Below are positions 7,122 to 13,366 of a stretch of 20,258 nt of DNA, piece after piece. The stretch lies in IMG/VR virus record IMGVR_UViG_3300025853_000869, positions 1 through 20,258 of that record; one strand, given 5' to 3'. The stretch is from a virus. The notes under the pieces were generated by a model. The model was not told the DNA's origin, made no database searches, and saw nothing but the letters and a program-made list of their open reading frames with translations. The position numbers were made by a program, and so were the translations under genes. Each line of letters starts with the position of its first letter. Position 1 is the first letter of the stretch.

Positions 7122-7943
7122 ATGGGATTTCAAAGACACGATGTAAAGAACGGTAGCAGATTCCTCGGCAGAGACGAGGCTACCAACCGGATGCTCACGG
7201 GCGGAACTCAAACAATCATCTTGCGTGGTAACACCAGCGGAGAAAAAGATTTCGAGGCTGGCAAAGTCTTGAAGGACGAGACTGTGCCTGTTGACATGGA
7301 CGGCACCAACGGATGGGTGTATGACTCTTCCAACGATTACTACAAAGTAAAGATTGGTACGACATCGACCGTCAAGACGGTGAACATGTACGGGGAGGAG
7401 GCAACCTTCGCCGCTCACTGTTTCCTCAAGGGCGCCAAGGTTGTGGTAAACTCCAACACCTTCCCTGAGTACTCAGGCACCTACTCGTTGGTCGAAGCCG
7501 CCGTTGTCTCAACCAACTGCTTTTTGTACCTCGCACCAGATTCACCGCGCCACGTCTTCGGCGATGCGGACTTGGGTGTTGAGCTTCCAGACATTACTGC
7601 TACAGCAAACGACAACAAAATCAACGTGACCGTTTTGCCATTCTCTCCTGCTTTCTGCGTGGAGATGCTTGGTGTTGACGGTGTTGATGCAGGTACAGAT
7701 GATGCTCGCACTACTCCAGCTACGTTTAGAATGAACAACATAGCGGGTACTAGAGAGGTGTCAATCGACTACCCAGACGGTCAGGTGGTGTACGGTGAGA
7801 TTACTCACTTCACGCCTCAGGCCGTCAACACGCACTACGCCATCCTTTACTGTCAGGCCACTCCATCCTTGGAGTTCTCTCCTTACAACAAGCAAGGAAA
7901 GATTTTGGCCGCAGGAGCTAAGGGGGCGCCTAAAGCACGATAA
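7122..7943 (+). CDS. Putative virion structural protein, unknown
   Basis: I do not recognise this 273-residue protein. It begins at the ATG ten bases after the previous stop. The N-terminus is basic and Gly-rich (MGFQRHDVKNGSRFLGRDEA), and then the protein looks mainly beta. 'GGTQTIILRG' and 'DYYKVKIGTTSTVKTVNMYG' are followed by a Cys-containing middle (AHCFLKGAKV, NCFLYLAP, PAFCVEML). A 'YPDGQVVYGEITHFTP' strand pair follows. The C-terminus is flexible and basic (KILAAGAKGAPKAR). It could be a head decoration, fibre or core protein; its place between portal and scaffold fits any of these. The segment 'VVYGEITHF' superficially resembles 'YFYGAITH' in the window's first gene, but the surrounding sequence does not support homology. 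Confidence 0.85.
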   Translation: MGFQRHDVKNGSRFLGRDEATNRMLTGGTQTIILRGNTSGEKDFEAGKVLKDETVPVDMDGTNGWVYDSSNDYYKVKIGTTSTVKTVNMYGEEATFAAHCFLKGAKVVVNSNTFPEYSGTYSLVEAAVVSTNCFLYLAPDSPRHVFGDADLGVELPDITATANDNKINVTVLPFSPAFCVEMLGVDGVDAGTDDARTTPATFRMNNIAGTREVSIDYPDGQVVYGEITHFTPQAVNTHYAILYCQATPSLEFSPYNKQGKILAAGAKGAPKAR

Positions 7944-7967
7944 GTAACACACCCAAAATTTAATTAA

Positions 7968-9122
7968 ATGGCTAAGCACGAATTAGAAGTAGCAGCTGAA
8001 GCTCAGGGTATCAAAATCAGTGACTCCCCTAACTTCTTGAACGAACCTCAGGACGCTCCAGCACCCTCGCCGGAGCCACAACCCTCGGAACCACAAGCAC
8101 AACCTGTAGCGGAAGAAGCTCCCGAGCCTGTGCAGGAAGCTCCTGAGCCTGCTCCCCAACCGGAGCCGGAACCTCAAGAAGTAGTCTTCAGACAAGAATA
8201 CACGGAGCCACAAGCTCCACCCCAACCTGTGCAGCAGCAGGCAATCGACGAAGATGCCATTGCACTTCAGAAGCTCAGCGAAAGGCTGAACATGAAGTTC
8301 GATGACTTCGACGCCGTGACCCAGCAGTTTAACAGGAAGCCCGACATCGACCCAGCTGTCGCAGCTATCAACGAGTTCGTCACGGAGACGGGTCGTTCTA
8401 TTGACGACTGGTACAAGTATCAGTCCTTGGACACTTCCGAAATGGATGATGCTAAGGCTGTTCGTATGCAGTTGCAGATGGACCACCCAAAGCTTTCCGC
8501 GCAAGAGATTGACACGCTTATGAACAATAAGTACAAGCTCGACGTGGACAGGTACACCGATGAGGAAATCGCAACATCAGCTGTGGAGTTGAAGGTGGCG
8601 GCGGATAAGGCTCGTCAGCACATCGAGGAAGTTCGTGAAGCGTTCGCAGCGCCGGACCCGAATCGCACTGCCGAAGATGAGTTTATGAGTCCTATCGACG
8701 ACCAGTGGGTCGCAAACATGTCCAGAGAGGTTGACAACTTGGACGGCATTTCATTTGATTTGCCTACGGGTAAGACATTTACCTACGGCCTAGCCGACCA
8801 GTACAAGTCAACTTTGAAGGAGAAGAATGCGAACCTCGAGTCATTTTTTGATTCCTACGTCTCTGATGACGGCAAGTGGGACTACGACCTCTTGAACTCT
8901 CACAGAGCTGTGATGGACAACATCGACGGCATTGTCAACGCTGTGTACCGACAAGGTATGAGCGACGGGCAGCGTCGTGTGGTTCACCAAGCGTCTAACG
9001 TTGCACCTGTTACTCCACAACAGCAGCAGGTTGACACAAGCGCAGAAGCTCAGAGAAACAAGATTATCGACCAGCTCGCTGCAGCCATCGGAGGAGACAA
9101 GGGGATGACATTCAAGTTTTAA
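7968..9122 (+). CDS. Putative capsid scaffolding protein
   Basis: This 384-residue acidic protein lies directly upstream of the major capsid gene, where phage scaffolds usually are. Residues 25-91 are an extended Pro/Glu/Gln-rich segment. The middle (about 92-240) is highly charged and helical ('AIALQKLSERLNMKFDDFDA', 'ELKVAADKARQHIEEVREAF'). The end ('EAQRNKIIDQLAAAIGGDK' then GMTFKF) is a short helix plus basic/hydrophobic tail, typical of the capsid-binding end of scaffolds. It has no Cys and no protease motif. Scaffolds guide capsid protein into a prohead and then leave or are degraded. The assignment rests on position, charge, helicity and low-complexity composition rather than on a recognised domain. 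The start ATG follows an AT-rich leader without Shine-Dalgarno sequence. Confidence 0.68.
   Translation: MAKHELEVAAEAQGIKISDSPNFLNEPQDAPAPSPEPQPSEPQAQPVAEEAPEPVQEAPEPAPQPEPEPQEVVFRQEYTEPQAPPQPVQQQAIDEDAIALQKLSERLNMKFDDFDAVTQQFNRKPDIDPAVAAINEFVTETGRSIDDWYKYQSLDTSEMDDAKAVRMQLQMDHPKLSAQEIDTLMNNKYKLDVDRYTDEEIATSAVELKVAADKARQHIEEVREAFAAPDPNRTAEDEFMSPIDDQWVANMSREVDNLDGISFDLPTGKTFTYGLADQYKSTLKEKNANLESFFDSYVSDDGKWDYDLLNSHRAVMDNIDGIVNAVYRQGMSDGQRRVVHQASNVAPVTPQQQQVDTSAEAQRNKIIDQLAAAIGGDKGMTFKF
8040..8240 (+). repeat. Pro/Glu/Gln-rich imperfect repeats in scaffold N-terminus
   Basis: The codons encode repeating units such as E-E-A-P-E-P-V-Q-E-A-P-E-P-A-P-Q-P. At DNA level, GAAGCTCC-GAGCCTG-type units recur imperfectly around 8113-8151. 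The segment is predicted to be disordered and to act as an acidic spacer. Confidence 0.65.
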
Positions 9123-9143
9123 CGCTTTCTAAAAAGAACAATT
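9123..9143 (+). promoter_or_regulatory. A-rich translation leader of the major capsid gene
   Basis: The 21 bases before the capsid ATG read as a CTTTC block followed by AAAAAGAACAATT. There is no GGAGG. A-rich leaders without Shine-Dalgarno sequences are normal for highly translated Bacteroidota genes, where A bases near -3 to -15 favour initiation. No TAnnTTTG box is present, so this is a leader rather than a promoter. Confidence 0.4.
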
Positions 9144-10595
9144 ATGAGCAACATCGTTTCTCCTAATGTTCATGGTTCACTCGGCGGTTCTGTCGGAGGT
9201 GCCTATTCACAGGTTGGATTGGCAACGCCTGAGAAGTACGCTTCTCTGGGTGATTTCATGAGCACTATTAACGCCCTTGACGTTCGTCCAGAACTCATCA
9301 AAACTTACGGTAATCAGGGCATTACCGGATTCTTGCGTATGACCGGAGCCGTCAAGGCTGCTGGCTCTGCCGAAAAAATCACTTACTACGAGGAGGCTCG
9401 TCTGCACCAGAAGGTCCGCGCTGCGGTTACTACTGGATACGCTTCAGGCGATGCTAACGTGGCTGAGATGACGTTCACTGCTGAAAGCCAAGCTGACGCT
9501 GAGGCGTCTATTGCTTCTGGCGGTGATGGTGACGTTCGTCCAAACACCCCAATGAAGGGTGACATCCTCTTGATTAACGGAATCGACCGTGCGGTCGTTA
9601 CCGAAGAGGGTTCTGCGAACTCTACTGCTACCTTCAAGGCCAAGTTGTTGCGCGACGCAGCTTCTACCTTGGGTAACGGTGCTGTCGTTGACATGCCAGT
9701 GATTGGTAACATCTGGGCCGAAGGTTCAGAGCAGCCCGGCAGATTCGTTGAATCTAACGTGGTTCGTTACCAGAAGCCATACGCTATCATCAAGGGTAAC
9801 TACGAGGTGACTGGTTCACAGGCCACCAACATTGGTTACATTGACGTAGGCGGCGGCGACTACCGCTGGTACATCAAGGGCGAAATGGATGCCCGTCAGC
9901 GTTTCTTGGACAAGCGTGAAATGACACTCTTGTTCGGTCAGGAAGCTACCAACAGCAACATCACGGACATCGACGGTAACGAAGGTTACATCACGGCTCT
10001 CGAGGCTCGTGGCTTGGTGACCAACGGACTCGTCGGTAACGACGGTGGTTTCGCTGACTTGGACGACCTCATTATCGAGTTCGACAAGCAGGGTTCCGCT
10101 CCTGAGTACGCTATCTACGCGAACACTGAACAGAACTTGCGCCTCGACGACATGGTCGCTCAGGGTGGCGGTTCATCCAAGGCTGGTATCGCTGGTGTCA
10201 CCGCTTCATACGGTGCATTCCAGAACTCACCTGACATGGCTGTTCAGCTCGGTTTCTCTTCCTTCTCACGCGGTGGATACACTTTCCACAAGCACAGCTG
10301 GAAGTTGTTGAATGACCCAACGCTCTTGGGAGGCTCTACTGAAGCTGCCAACTTGGTTGCTGGTGTGATGTGCCCATTGGCTACAGTGACTGACCCAACT
10401 ACGGGTGACCGCTCTCCTGCTTTGGAGTTGAACTACAAGGCTGCAGGTGGATACTCTCGTGAGTTGGAGCACTGGGTGACTGGCTCTATCCTCGGATTCC
10501 GTAACACGACGGAGGACACGGCCAAGTTCAACTACCGTTCTGAGTGTGCATTGGTGACTCGTGCTGCTAACCAACACGTGTTGATTAAGGCCTAA
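9144..10595 (+). CDS. Major capsid protein (HK97-fold expected)
   Basis: The 483-residue product follows the scaffold-like gene and is followed by an accessory head gene, the normal setting for the major capsid protein. The N-terminal arm is Gly/Ser-rich (residues 1-25). Later segments look like an HK97-type core: 'FMSTINALDVRPELIKTYG', 'FLRMTGAVKAAGSAEKITYYE', 'YAIIKGNYEVTGSQATNIGY', 'DARQRFLDKREMTLLFGQEA' as a long spine-like helix, 'DDLIIEFDKQGSAPEYAIYA' and a C-terminal 'ALVTRAANQHVLIKA'. A small inserted beta domain seems to lie at about 95-195. Size matches capsid proteins of crAss-like phages. Codon choice is biased (Arg almost all CGT/CGC, one AGA noticed) compared with AGA/AGG-rich neighbours, consistent with very high expression. 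Family assignment is inferred from context and pattern. Confidence 0.88.
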   Translation: MSNIVSPNVHGSLGGSVGGAYSQVGLATPEKYASLGDFMSTINALDVRPELIKTYGNQGITGFLRMTGAVKAAGSAEKITYYEEARLHQKVRAAVTTGYASGDANVAEMTFTAESQADAEASIASGGDGDVRPNTPMKGDILLINGIDRAVVTEEGSANSTATFKAKLLRDAASTLGNGAVVDMPVIGNIWAEGSEQPGRFVESNVVRYQKPYAIIKGNYEVTGSQATNIGYIDVGGGDYRWYIKGEMDARQRFLDKREMTLLFGQEATNSNITDIDGNEGYITALEARGLVTNGLVGNDGGFADLDDLIIEFDKQGSAPEYAIYANTEQNLRLDDMVAQGGGSSKAGIAGVTASYGAFQNSPDMAVQLGFSSFSRGGYTFHKHSWKLLNDPTLLGGSTEAANLVAGVMCPLATVTDPTTGDRSPALELNYKAAGGYSRELEHWVTGSILGFRNTTEDTAKFNYRSECALVTRAANQHVLIKA

Positions 10596-10596
10596 T

Positions 10597-10610
10597 CTTT
10601 AACCTTTAAC
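10597..10610 (+). repeat. Tandem 7-bp repeat CTTTAAC x2 in post-capsid gap
   Basis: CTTTAAC is repeated twice directly in the 26-base gap between the capsid gene and the next gene. It forms part of an A/T-rich leader for the ATG at 10622. It does not match TAnnTTTG, so I do not call it a promoter. Confidence 0.5.
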
Positions 10611-10621
10611 ACCTAGAACAA

Positions 10622-11326
10622 ATGATTATTGTAAAGACTGCCTCTAACGCAGGTGCTGTGTTCAACTCAAGAGACTTTGAGTCAATGAACATCGCAGCCA
10701 CCTTGGTTACTGCAAACTTTAGAACTGTTGACTCTGGTGACACTCCTACCCGTGACGCCCTCGCTTTGAACTGCACTGCAGGTACGGAGCACGAGGTTGC
10801 ACGCGGGTTGGCTGACCTCATCAAGAGTGAGCGCACTGTTGTCCTCGACGATGTGACCAACGACTTCGCAGGTCTCGCTGACGTGACTAGCGTAAGCGCT
10901 GCCACCATCAACGGTGTTCCTGTTGTCGCTCGTTTCCACGTTATTGAGCCAGCTACAGGTACTCTGTCTGCTGCTGACTCAGGGGCTATTGTCATTGTGA
11001 ACGACGACGTCGATTTGAAGCTCCCAACGCCTGCCGTTGGACTGGAGTACACCTTCGTTTTGGATGCTGCAATGGGTGCCAACGGAGCTACCATCACTTC
11101 AACTACTGACGGTTCTACTGCTGAGGAGTTGTTCTTCGGAACTATCGACATCAACAACTCTGCGACACCTGTTGCTGACCGCGACGTACTCACCTTTGCT
11201 GCTTCTACAGCTACCGAGGGAGACTTCATTGAGTGCAAGTGTGTTTCATCCTCTACTACTGGAAACGGACCAACTTGGTTCGTGACTGGTGTGGGCGATG
11301 CTTCAGGTTCTATCACACTCAGCTAA
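10622..11326 (+). CDS. Two-domain accessory head protein (decoration or head-fibre type)
   Basis: The 234-residue product directly follows the major capsid gene. The N-terminal domain (about 1-100) starts 'MIIVKTASNAGAVFNSRDFE' and contains a helix 'EVARGLADLIKSERTVVLDD' followed by 'VTNDFAGLADVTSV'. The C-terminal domain (about 112-234) has 'LSAADSGAIVIVNDDVDLKL' followed by P-T-P, then 'VGLEYTFVLDA', 'LFFGTIDI' and 'GDFIECKC...TWFVTG'. The pattern 'sGxhhhh...LPxPxxGhxYxFhh...GDhhEhxxxGxxWhVtG' recalls surface decoration and fibre proteins of many phages. The same domain appears in the gene at the window's left edge. Codon usage is capsid-like, so abundant expression is expected. It probably sits on the capsid surface; a fibre base is an alternative. 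Confidence 0.82.
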   Translation: MIIVKTASNAGAVFNSRDFESMNIAATLVTANFRTVDSGDTPTRDALALNCTAGTEHEVARGLADLIKSERTVVLDDVTNDFAGLADVTSVSAATINGVPVVARFHVIEPATGTLSAADSGAIVIVNDDVDLKLPTPAVGLEYTFVLDAAMGANGATITSTTDGSTAEELFFGTIDINNSATPVADRDVLTFAASTATEGDFIECKCVSSSTTGNGPTWFVTGVGDASGSITLS

Positions 11327-11338
11327 TAGCCAATCCTA

Positions 11339-11509
11339 ATGTGGACGTTTATCGCTGAAAACTGGGCAGCTTTGCTCATCGGACTAGCGGCCTTTGCTAA
11401 GGTCGTGGTCAACCTCACGAAATCCGAGGCCGACAATGTCGTCTTTGGTTACGTCGATATGTTGATTACAGCTATTACCGACGGCCTGACCGGTCGTAAG
11501 CGTAAGTGA
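11339..11509 (+). CDS. Small single-span membrane-type phage protein, 56 residues
   Basis: A short open frame starts at the ATG at 11339, twelve bases after the previous stop, and ends with TGA at 11507-11509. The product starts 'MWTFIAENWAALLIGLAAFA', then 'KVVVNLTKSEADNVVFGYVD', and ends 'MLITAITDGLTGRKRK'. Residues 9-27 form one hydrophobic helix. A soluble amphipathic segment and a very basic tail (RKRK) follow. I recall very similar small proteins (ENW...LLAFAKVVVNLT...) in many marine phages, which supports a real gene, though I cannot check this. The layout of one helix with a positive tail would fit a holin-like or membrane-anchored protein, but the place after head genes gives no proof. 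A strong hairpin follows directly. Confidence 0.8.
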   Translation: MWTFIAENWAALLIGLAAFAKVVVNLTKSEADNVVFGYVDMLITAITDGLTGRKRK

Positions 11510-11515
11510 TATATG

Positions 11516-11549
11516 GTAAGGGGAGGGGGAATTGCCTCCTCCCACTTAC
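11516..11549 (+). terminator. Strong GC-rich hairpin, possible terminator or mRNA-stabilising element
   Basis: GTAAG plus GGGAGGGGG pairs with CCTCCTCCC plus CTTAC, with a five-base loop (AATTG), one G-T wobble and one bulged A. This makes a stem of about 14 pairs, placed seven bases after the 56-residue gene. No T-tract follows at once (the next bases are TACTCGTTTGAC), so a classical rho-independent terminator is not certain. It may attenuate transcription or protect the 3' end of the abundant capsid mRNA. Confidence 0.65.
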
Positions 11550-11578
11550 TACTCGTTTGACTTTAATTTCTTTTAATC

Positions 11579-12439
11579 ATGTCTACAGAAACTATCCAGC
11601 GGAAACCCGCTAAGAAGACCGCGCCAACGGCTGCGGCAAAGCCTGTCGTTGAAGAACAGGCAATCGTGGATGCTCCTCCCACTGACCGGAGCCGTCCAGC
11701 AATCAAAAGAAACCTCAAGGACAAGTCCAAGCAGGACGTCTACTACTTCTCCTACGGGGGCGGCGTCTACCTGAAGCTTGCCAACAACCGAGTCAACATC
11801 TACGACGAAGAGAGTGGTAGAGTGCGCGAGATTCGTTACTGCGCCAACGAGCCCTCCATCTGGAGAGACGAGCAGAGCGATGCAGCTACACGTAGCCAAG
11901 TCATCTTCCGTCAGAACGTGTTGATGGTTCCTTACACCAAGCCAAACCTTCGTGAGTTCTTGAACGTACACCCGGGCAACGTAGCCAACGGTGGTTCTAT
12001 CTTCAAGATGGCCGATACCGAAGCCAAGGTGGAATCAACCATCGACAGAGACTTCCTTGTCACTGACGCGATTCAGATGATTAAGTCCCGCTCTATCGAA
12101 GAGCTTTTGCCTGTTGCACTTAGCTTGAACATCAATACAAACCAAGAGAACATCGCCATCAAGCGTGCTCTCGTGAATGCTGCTAAGACCAAGCCACAGG
12201 AGTTCATCGACCTTTTCGACAACCCAATCGTCCAGACCCGCGTGTCAGTCATGCAGGCCTTTGACTTTCAGATTCTGCGCTACAAGGGTGGAGCCATCAC
12301 ATGGTTCGACAGCGGTGCAGTAATCGTAGGGGTGCCTGTCGGACAGGACGAAGTTGATGTCCTGACGCGCTTCTGCCTCACGGACAAGGGCTCTTCTGTA
12401 CTTACAGAAATTGAACGGCAACTCTCGGAGATTGCCTAA
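11579..12439 (+). CDS. Conserved-looking phage protein of unknown function, between head and tail genes
   Basis: The 286-residue protein begins with a 35-residue low-complexity basic/Ala/Pro-rich leader (QRKPAKKTAPTAAAKP). Next comes a beta-rich part with 'DVYYFSYGGGVYLKLANNRV', 'REIRYCANEPSIWRDEQSD' and 'IFRQNVLMVPYTKPNLREFL'. A helical part ('DAIQMIKSRSIEELLPVALS', 'NIAIKRALVNAAKTKPQEFI') follows, with a C-terminal strand-helix end. The pattern 'R-Y-x-x-N-E-x-S-I-W-x-D-E-Q' and 'P-x-T-x-P-N-L-R-E-F-L...H-P-x-N' is one I associate with phages of marine Bacteroidota, where no function is known. It has no membrane segment or signal peptide. It lies between a strong hairpin and a true terminator, so it ends the head transcript. 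A virion or head-completion role is plausible; a minor regulatory role cannot be excluded. Confidence 0.85.
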   Translation: MSTETIQRKPAKKTAPTAAAKPVVEEQAIVDAPPTDRSRPAIKRNLKDKSKQDVYYFSYGGGVYLKLANNRVNIYDEESGRVREIRYCANEPSIWRDEQSDAATRSQVIFRQNVLMVPYTKPNLREFLNVHPGNVANGGSIFKMADTEAKVESTIDRDFLVTDAIQMIKSRSIEELLPVALSLNINTNQENIAIKRALVNAAKTKPQEFIDLFDNPIVQTRVSVMQAFDFQILRYKGGAITWFDSGAVIVGVPVGQDEVDVLTRFCLTDKGSSVLTEIERQLSEIA

Positions 12440-12459
12440 CCCCATAACCCTAGCGGAAG

Positions 12460-12486
12460 AGGGCTGCCTTAGGGCGGCCCTTTTTT
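12460..12486 (+). terminator. Rho-independent terminator ending the head transcript
   Basis: AGGGCTGCC pairs with GGCGGCCCT (one T-G wobble) around the loop TTAG, followed at once by six T bases (12481-12486). This is a textbook intrinsic terminator, 20 bases after the stop of the gene at 11579. Its T-tract overlaps the upstream edge of the promoter at 12483. Confidence 0.88.
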
Positions 12487-12498
12487 GTTTATATTTGC
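12483..12498 (+). promoter_or_regulatory. Bacteroidota-type promoter for the connector/tail block
   Basis: TTTTGTTTATATTTGC is identical to the promoter before the portal gene. The -7 box TATATTTG lies at 12490-12497. The ATG follows at 12518 after a leader with TAGTAA repeated twice. Its upstream edge is formed by the T-tract of the preceding terminator, so termination and initiation are fused at one site. Confidence 0.75.
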
Positions 12499-12517
12499 TG
12501 GTAGTAATAGTAACAAC

Positions 12518-13363
12518 ATGGCCAGCGTACGAGAGGTCTATACAACGCTTCAGGGACTAGCAAACAAAGACGAGAGAGGATTCGTCACCCCTGCGGTATT
12601 CAATCAGTTTGCAGGTACTGCACAGCAGCAGGTGTACAACAACATCTGGATGGAGCTTGAGCGGGCCCAAGCTGCACGCCTTCGTGGCACAGACCCCGGC
12701 ATGGCTGAGTCTCGCATCCGTGGGCTCAAGCAAGACCTATCTAGGTTCATCACTAGGGTTCAGCTTGACGAAGACCCAGACACAACATACCCAAGATTGA
12801 ATGTTCCCTTGGCTCTGCCTACCAACTTCAACAGGGTTATTGAGGTTCTCTACGAACCAGCTGCTGCGTCCATCACTTCCCCATCGGATAGTGCTGCCGT
12901 CAACGCATCGACCAACGCAGAGGTTATCCCGGTAGAGGTTATCGAGGATGCGAACAAGCTTCAAGCAGTCCTTTCTAGCACATTGTCCAGACCGACCAAA
13001 GCCTTTCCCGCGTGTTACATTACAGGGCTTACGCTTGAGCTCTACCCTCACGACTTGGTTCTCAACAAGGACACTACCAGTGCTGGCACTGCTGACGAGG
13101 TGGGGGTGAGCTTTGTGTACTACAAGAACCCAGAAGGGCTTACCACGGCAGGAGCGCTCTCGGCCTCTTACCCAAAGTTCGCGTACACCGTGACCAACAA
13201 CAAGGAGGTTTACGATGACTCGAACAGCATCGACTTTGAATTGCCAGACCACTACGTGATGGACTTGGTAAACGAGCTTGCATTGTTAATCGGTGTGAAC
13301 CTCAGAGACAAGGAGGTATACCAGCACGCAGCTCAGGAGGACGTTAAAGAACAAAGACAGTAA
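12518..13363 (+). CDS. Putative connector/ring protein, crAss-like type
   Basis: I start this 281-residue protein at the ATG at 12518. An earlier in-frame TTG at 12485 would translate the promoter itself. The N-terminus 'MASVREVYTTLQGLANKDER' continues as 'GFVTPAVFNQFAGTAQQQVY' and then a helix. The pattern 'V.EV...h..hANK.xRGFhxPxxFN.hA..AQ' is one I associate with connector-region proteins in crAss-like and other phages of Bacteroidota. The middle has strands ('YPRLNVPLALPTNFNRVIEV') followed by a mixed domain with 'LELYPHDLVL' and 'VSFVYYKNPEGL'. The C-terminal 'IDFELPDHYVMDLVNELALL' leads to a helical tail. It is the first gene after a promoter and directly precedes the adaptor and muzzle, so a ring stacked under the portal is the best guess. 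Exact position in the tail is uncertain. Confidence 0.78.
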   Translation: MASVREVYTTLQGLANKDERGFVTPAVFNQFAGTAQQQVYNNIWMELERAQAARLRGTDPGMAESRIRGLKQDLSRFITRVQLDEDPDTTYPRLNVPLALPTNFNRVIEVLYEPAAASITSPSDSAAVNASTNAEVIPVEVIEDANKLQAVLSSTLSRPTKAFPACYITGLTLELYPHDLVLNKDTTSAGTADEVGVSFVYYKNPEGLTTAGALSASYPKFAYTVTNNKEVYDDSNSIDFELPDHYVMDLVNELALLIGVNLRDKEVYQHAAQEDVKEQRQ

Positions 13364-13366
13364 TAG

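Noticed and set aside
7773-7811. Similarity of 'VVYGEITHF' in the 273-residue protein to 'YFYGAITH' in the first gene
   Set aside because: Only about eight residues match and the flanking sequence does not align; likely a common beta-turn.
7983-8504. Antisense open frame opposite the scaffold N-terminus, rich in Leu/Arg/Phe
   Set aside because: Its apparent hydrophobic repeats are the reverse complement of Pro/Glu/Gln codons; no evidence for a membrane protein.
9960-10020. EF-hand-like 'TDIDGNEGYITALE' in the capsid protein
   Set aside because: It lacks the first Asp and the hydrophobic residue at loop position 8, so it does not fit a calcium loop, unlike the adaptor motif.
10606-11316. Long antisense open frame (236 codons) opposite the post-capsid gene
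   Set aside because: It mirrors the codon structure of a well-supported + strand gene, is low-complexity Ser/Ala/Val/Thr-rich, has no promoter or leader, and all neighbours lie on the + strand.
12485-12517. TTG at 12485 as start of the ring-type protein
   Set aside because: The added 11 codons would be the promoter TATATTTG itself; the ATG at 12518 gives a normal leader and the family-like N-terminus.
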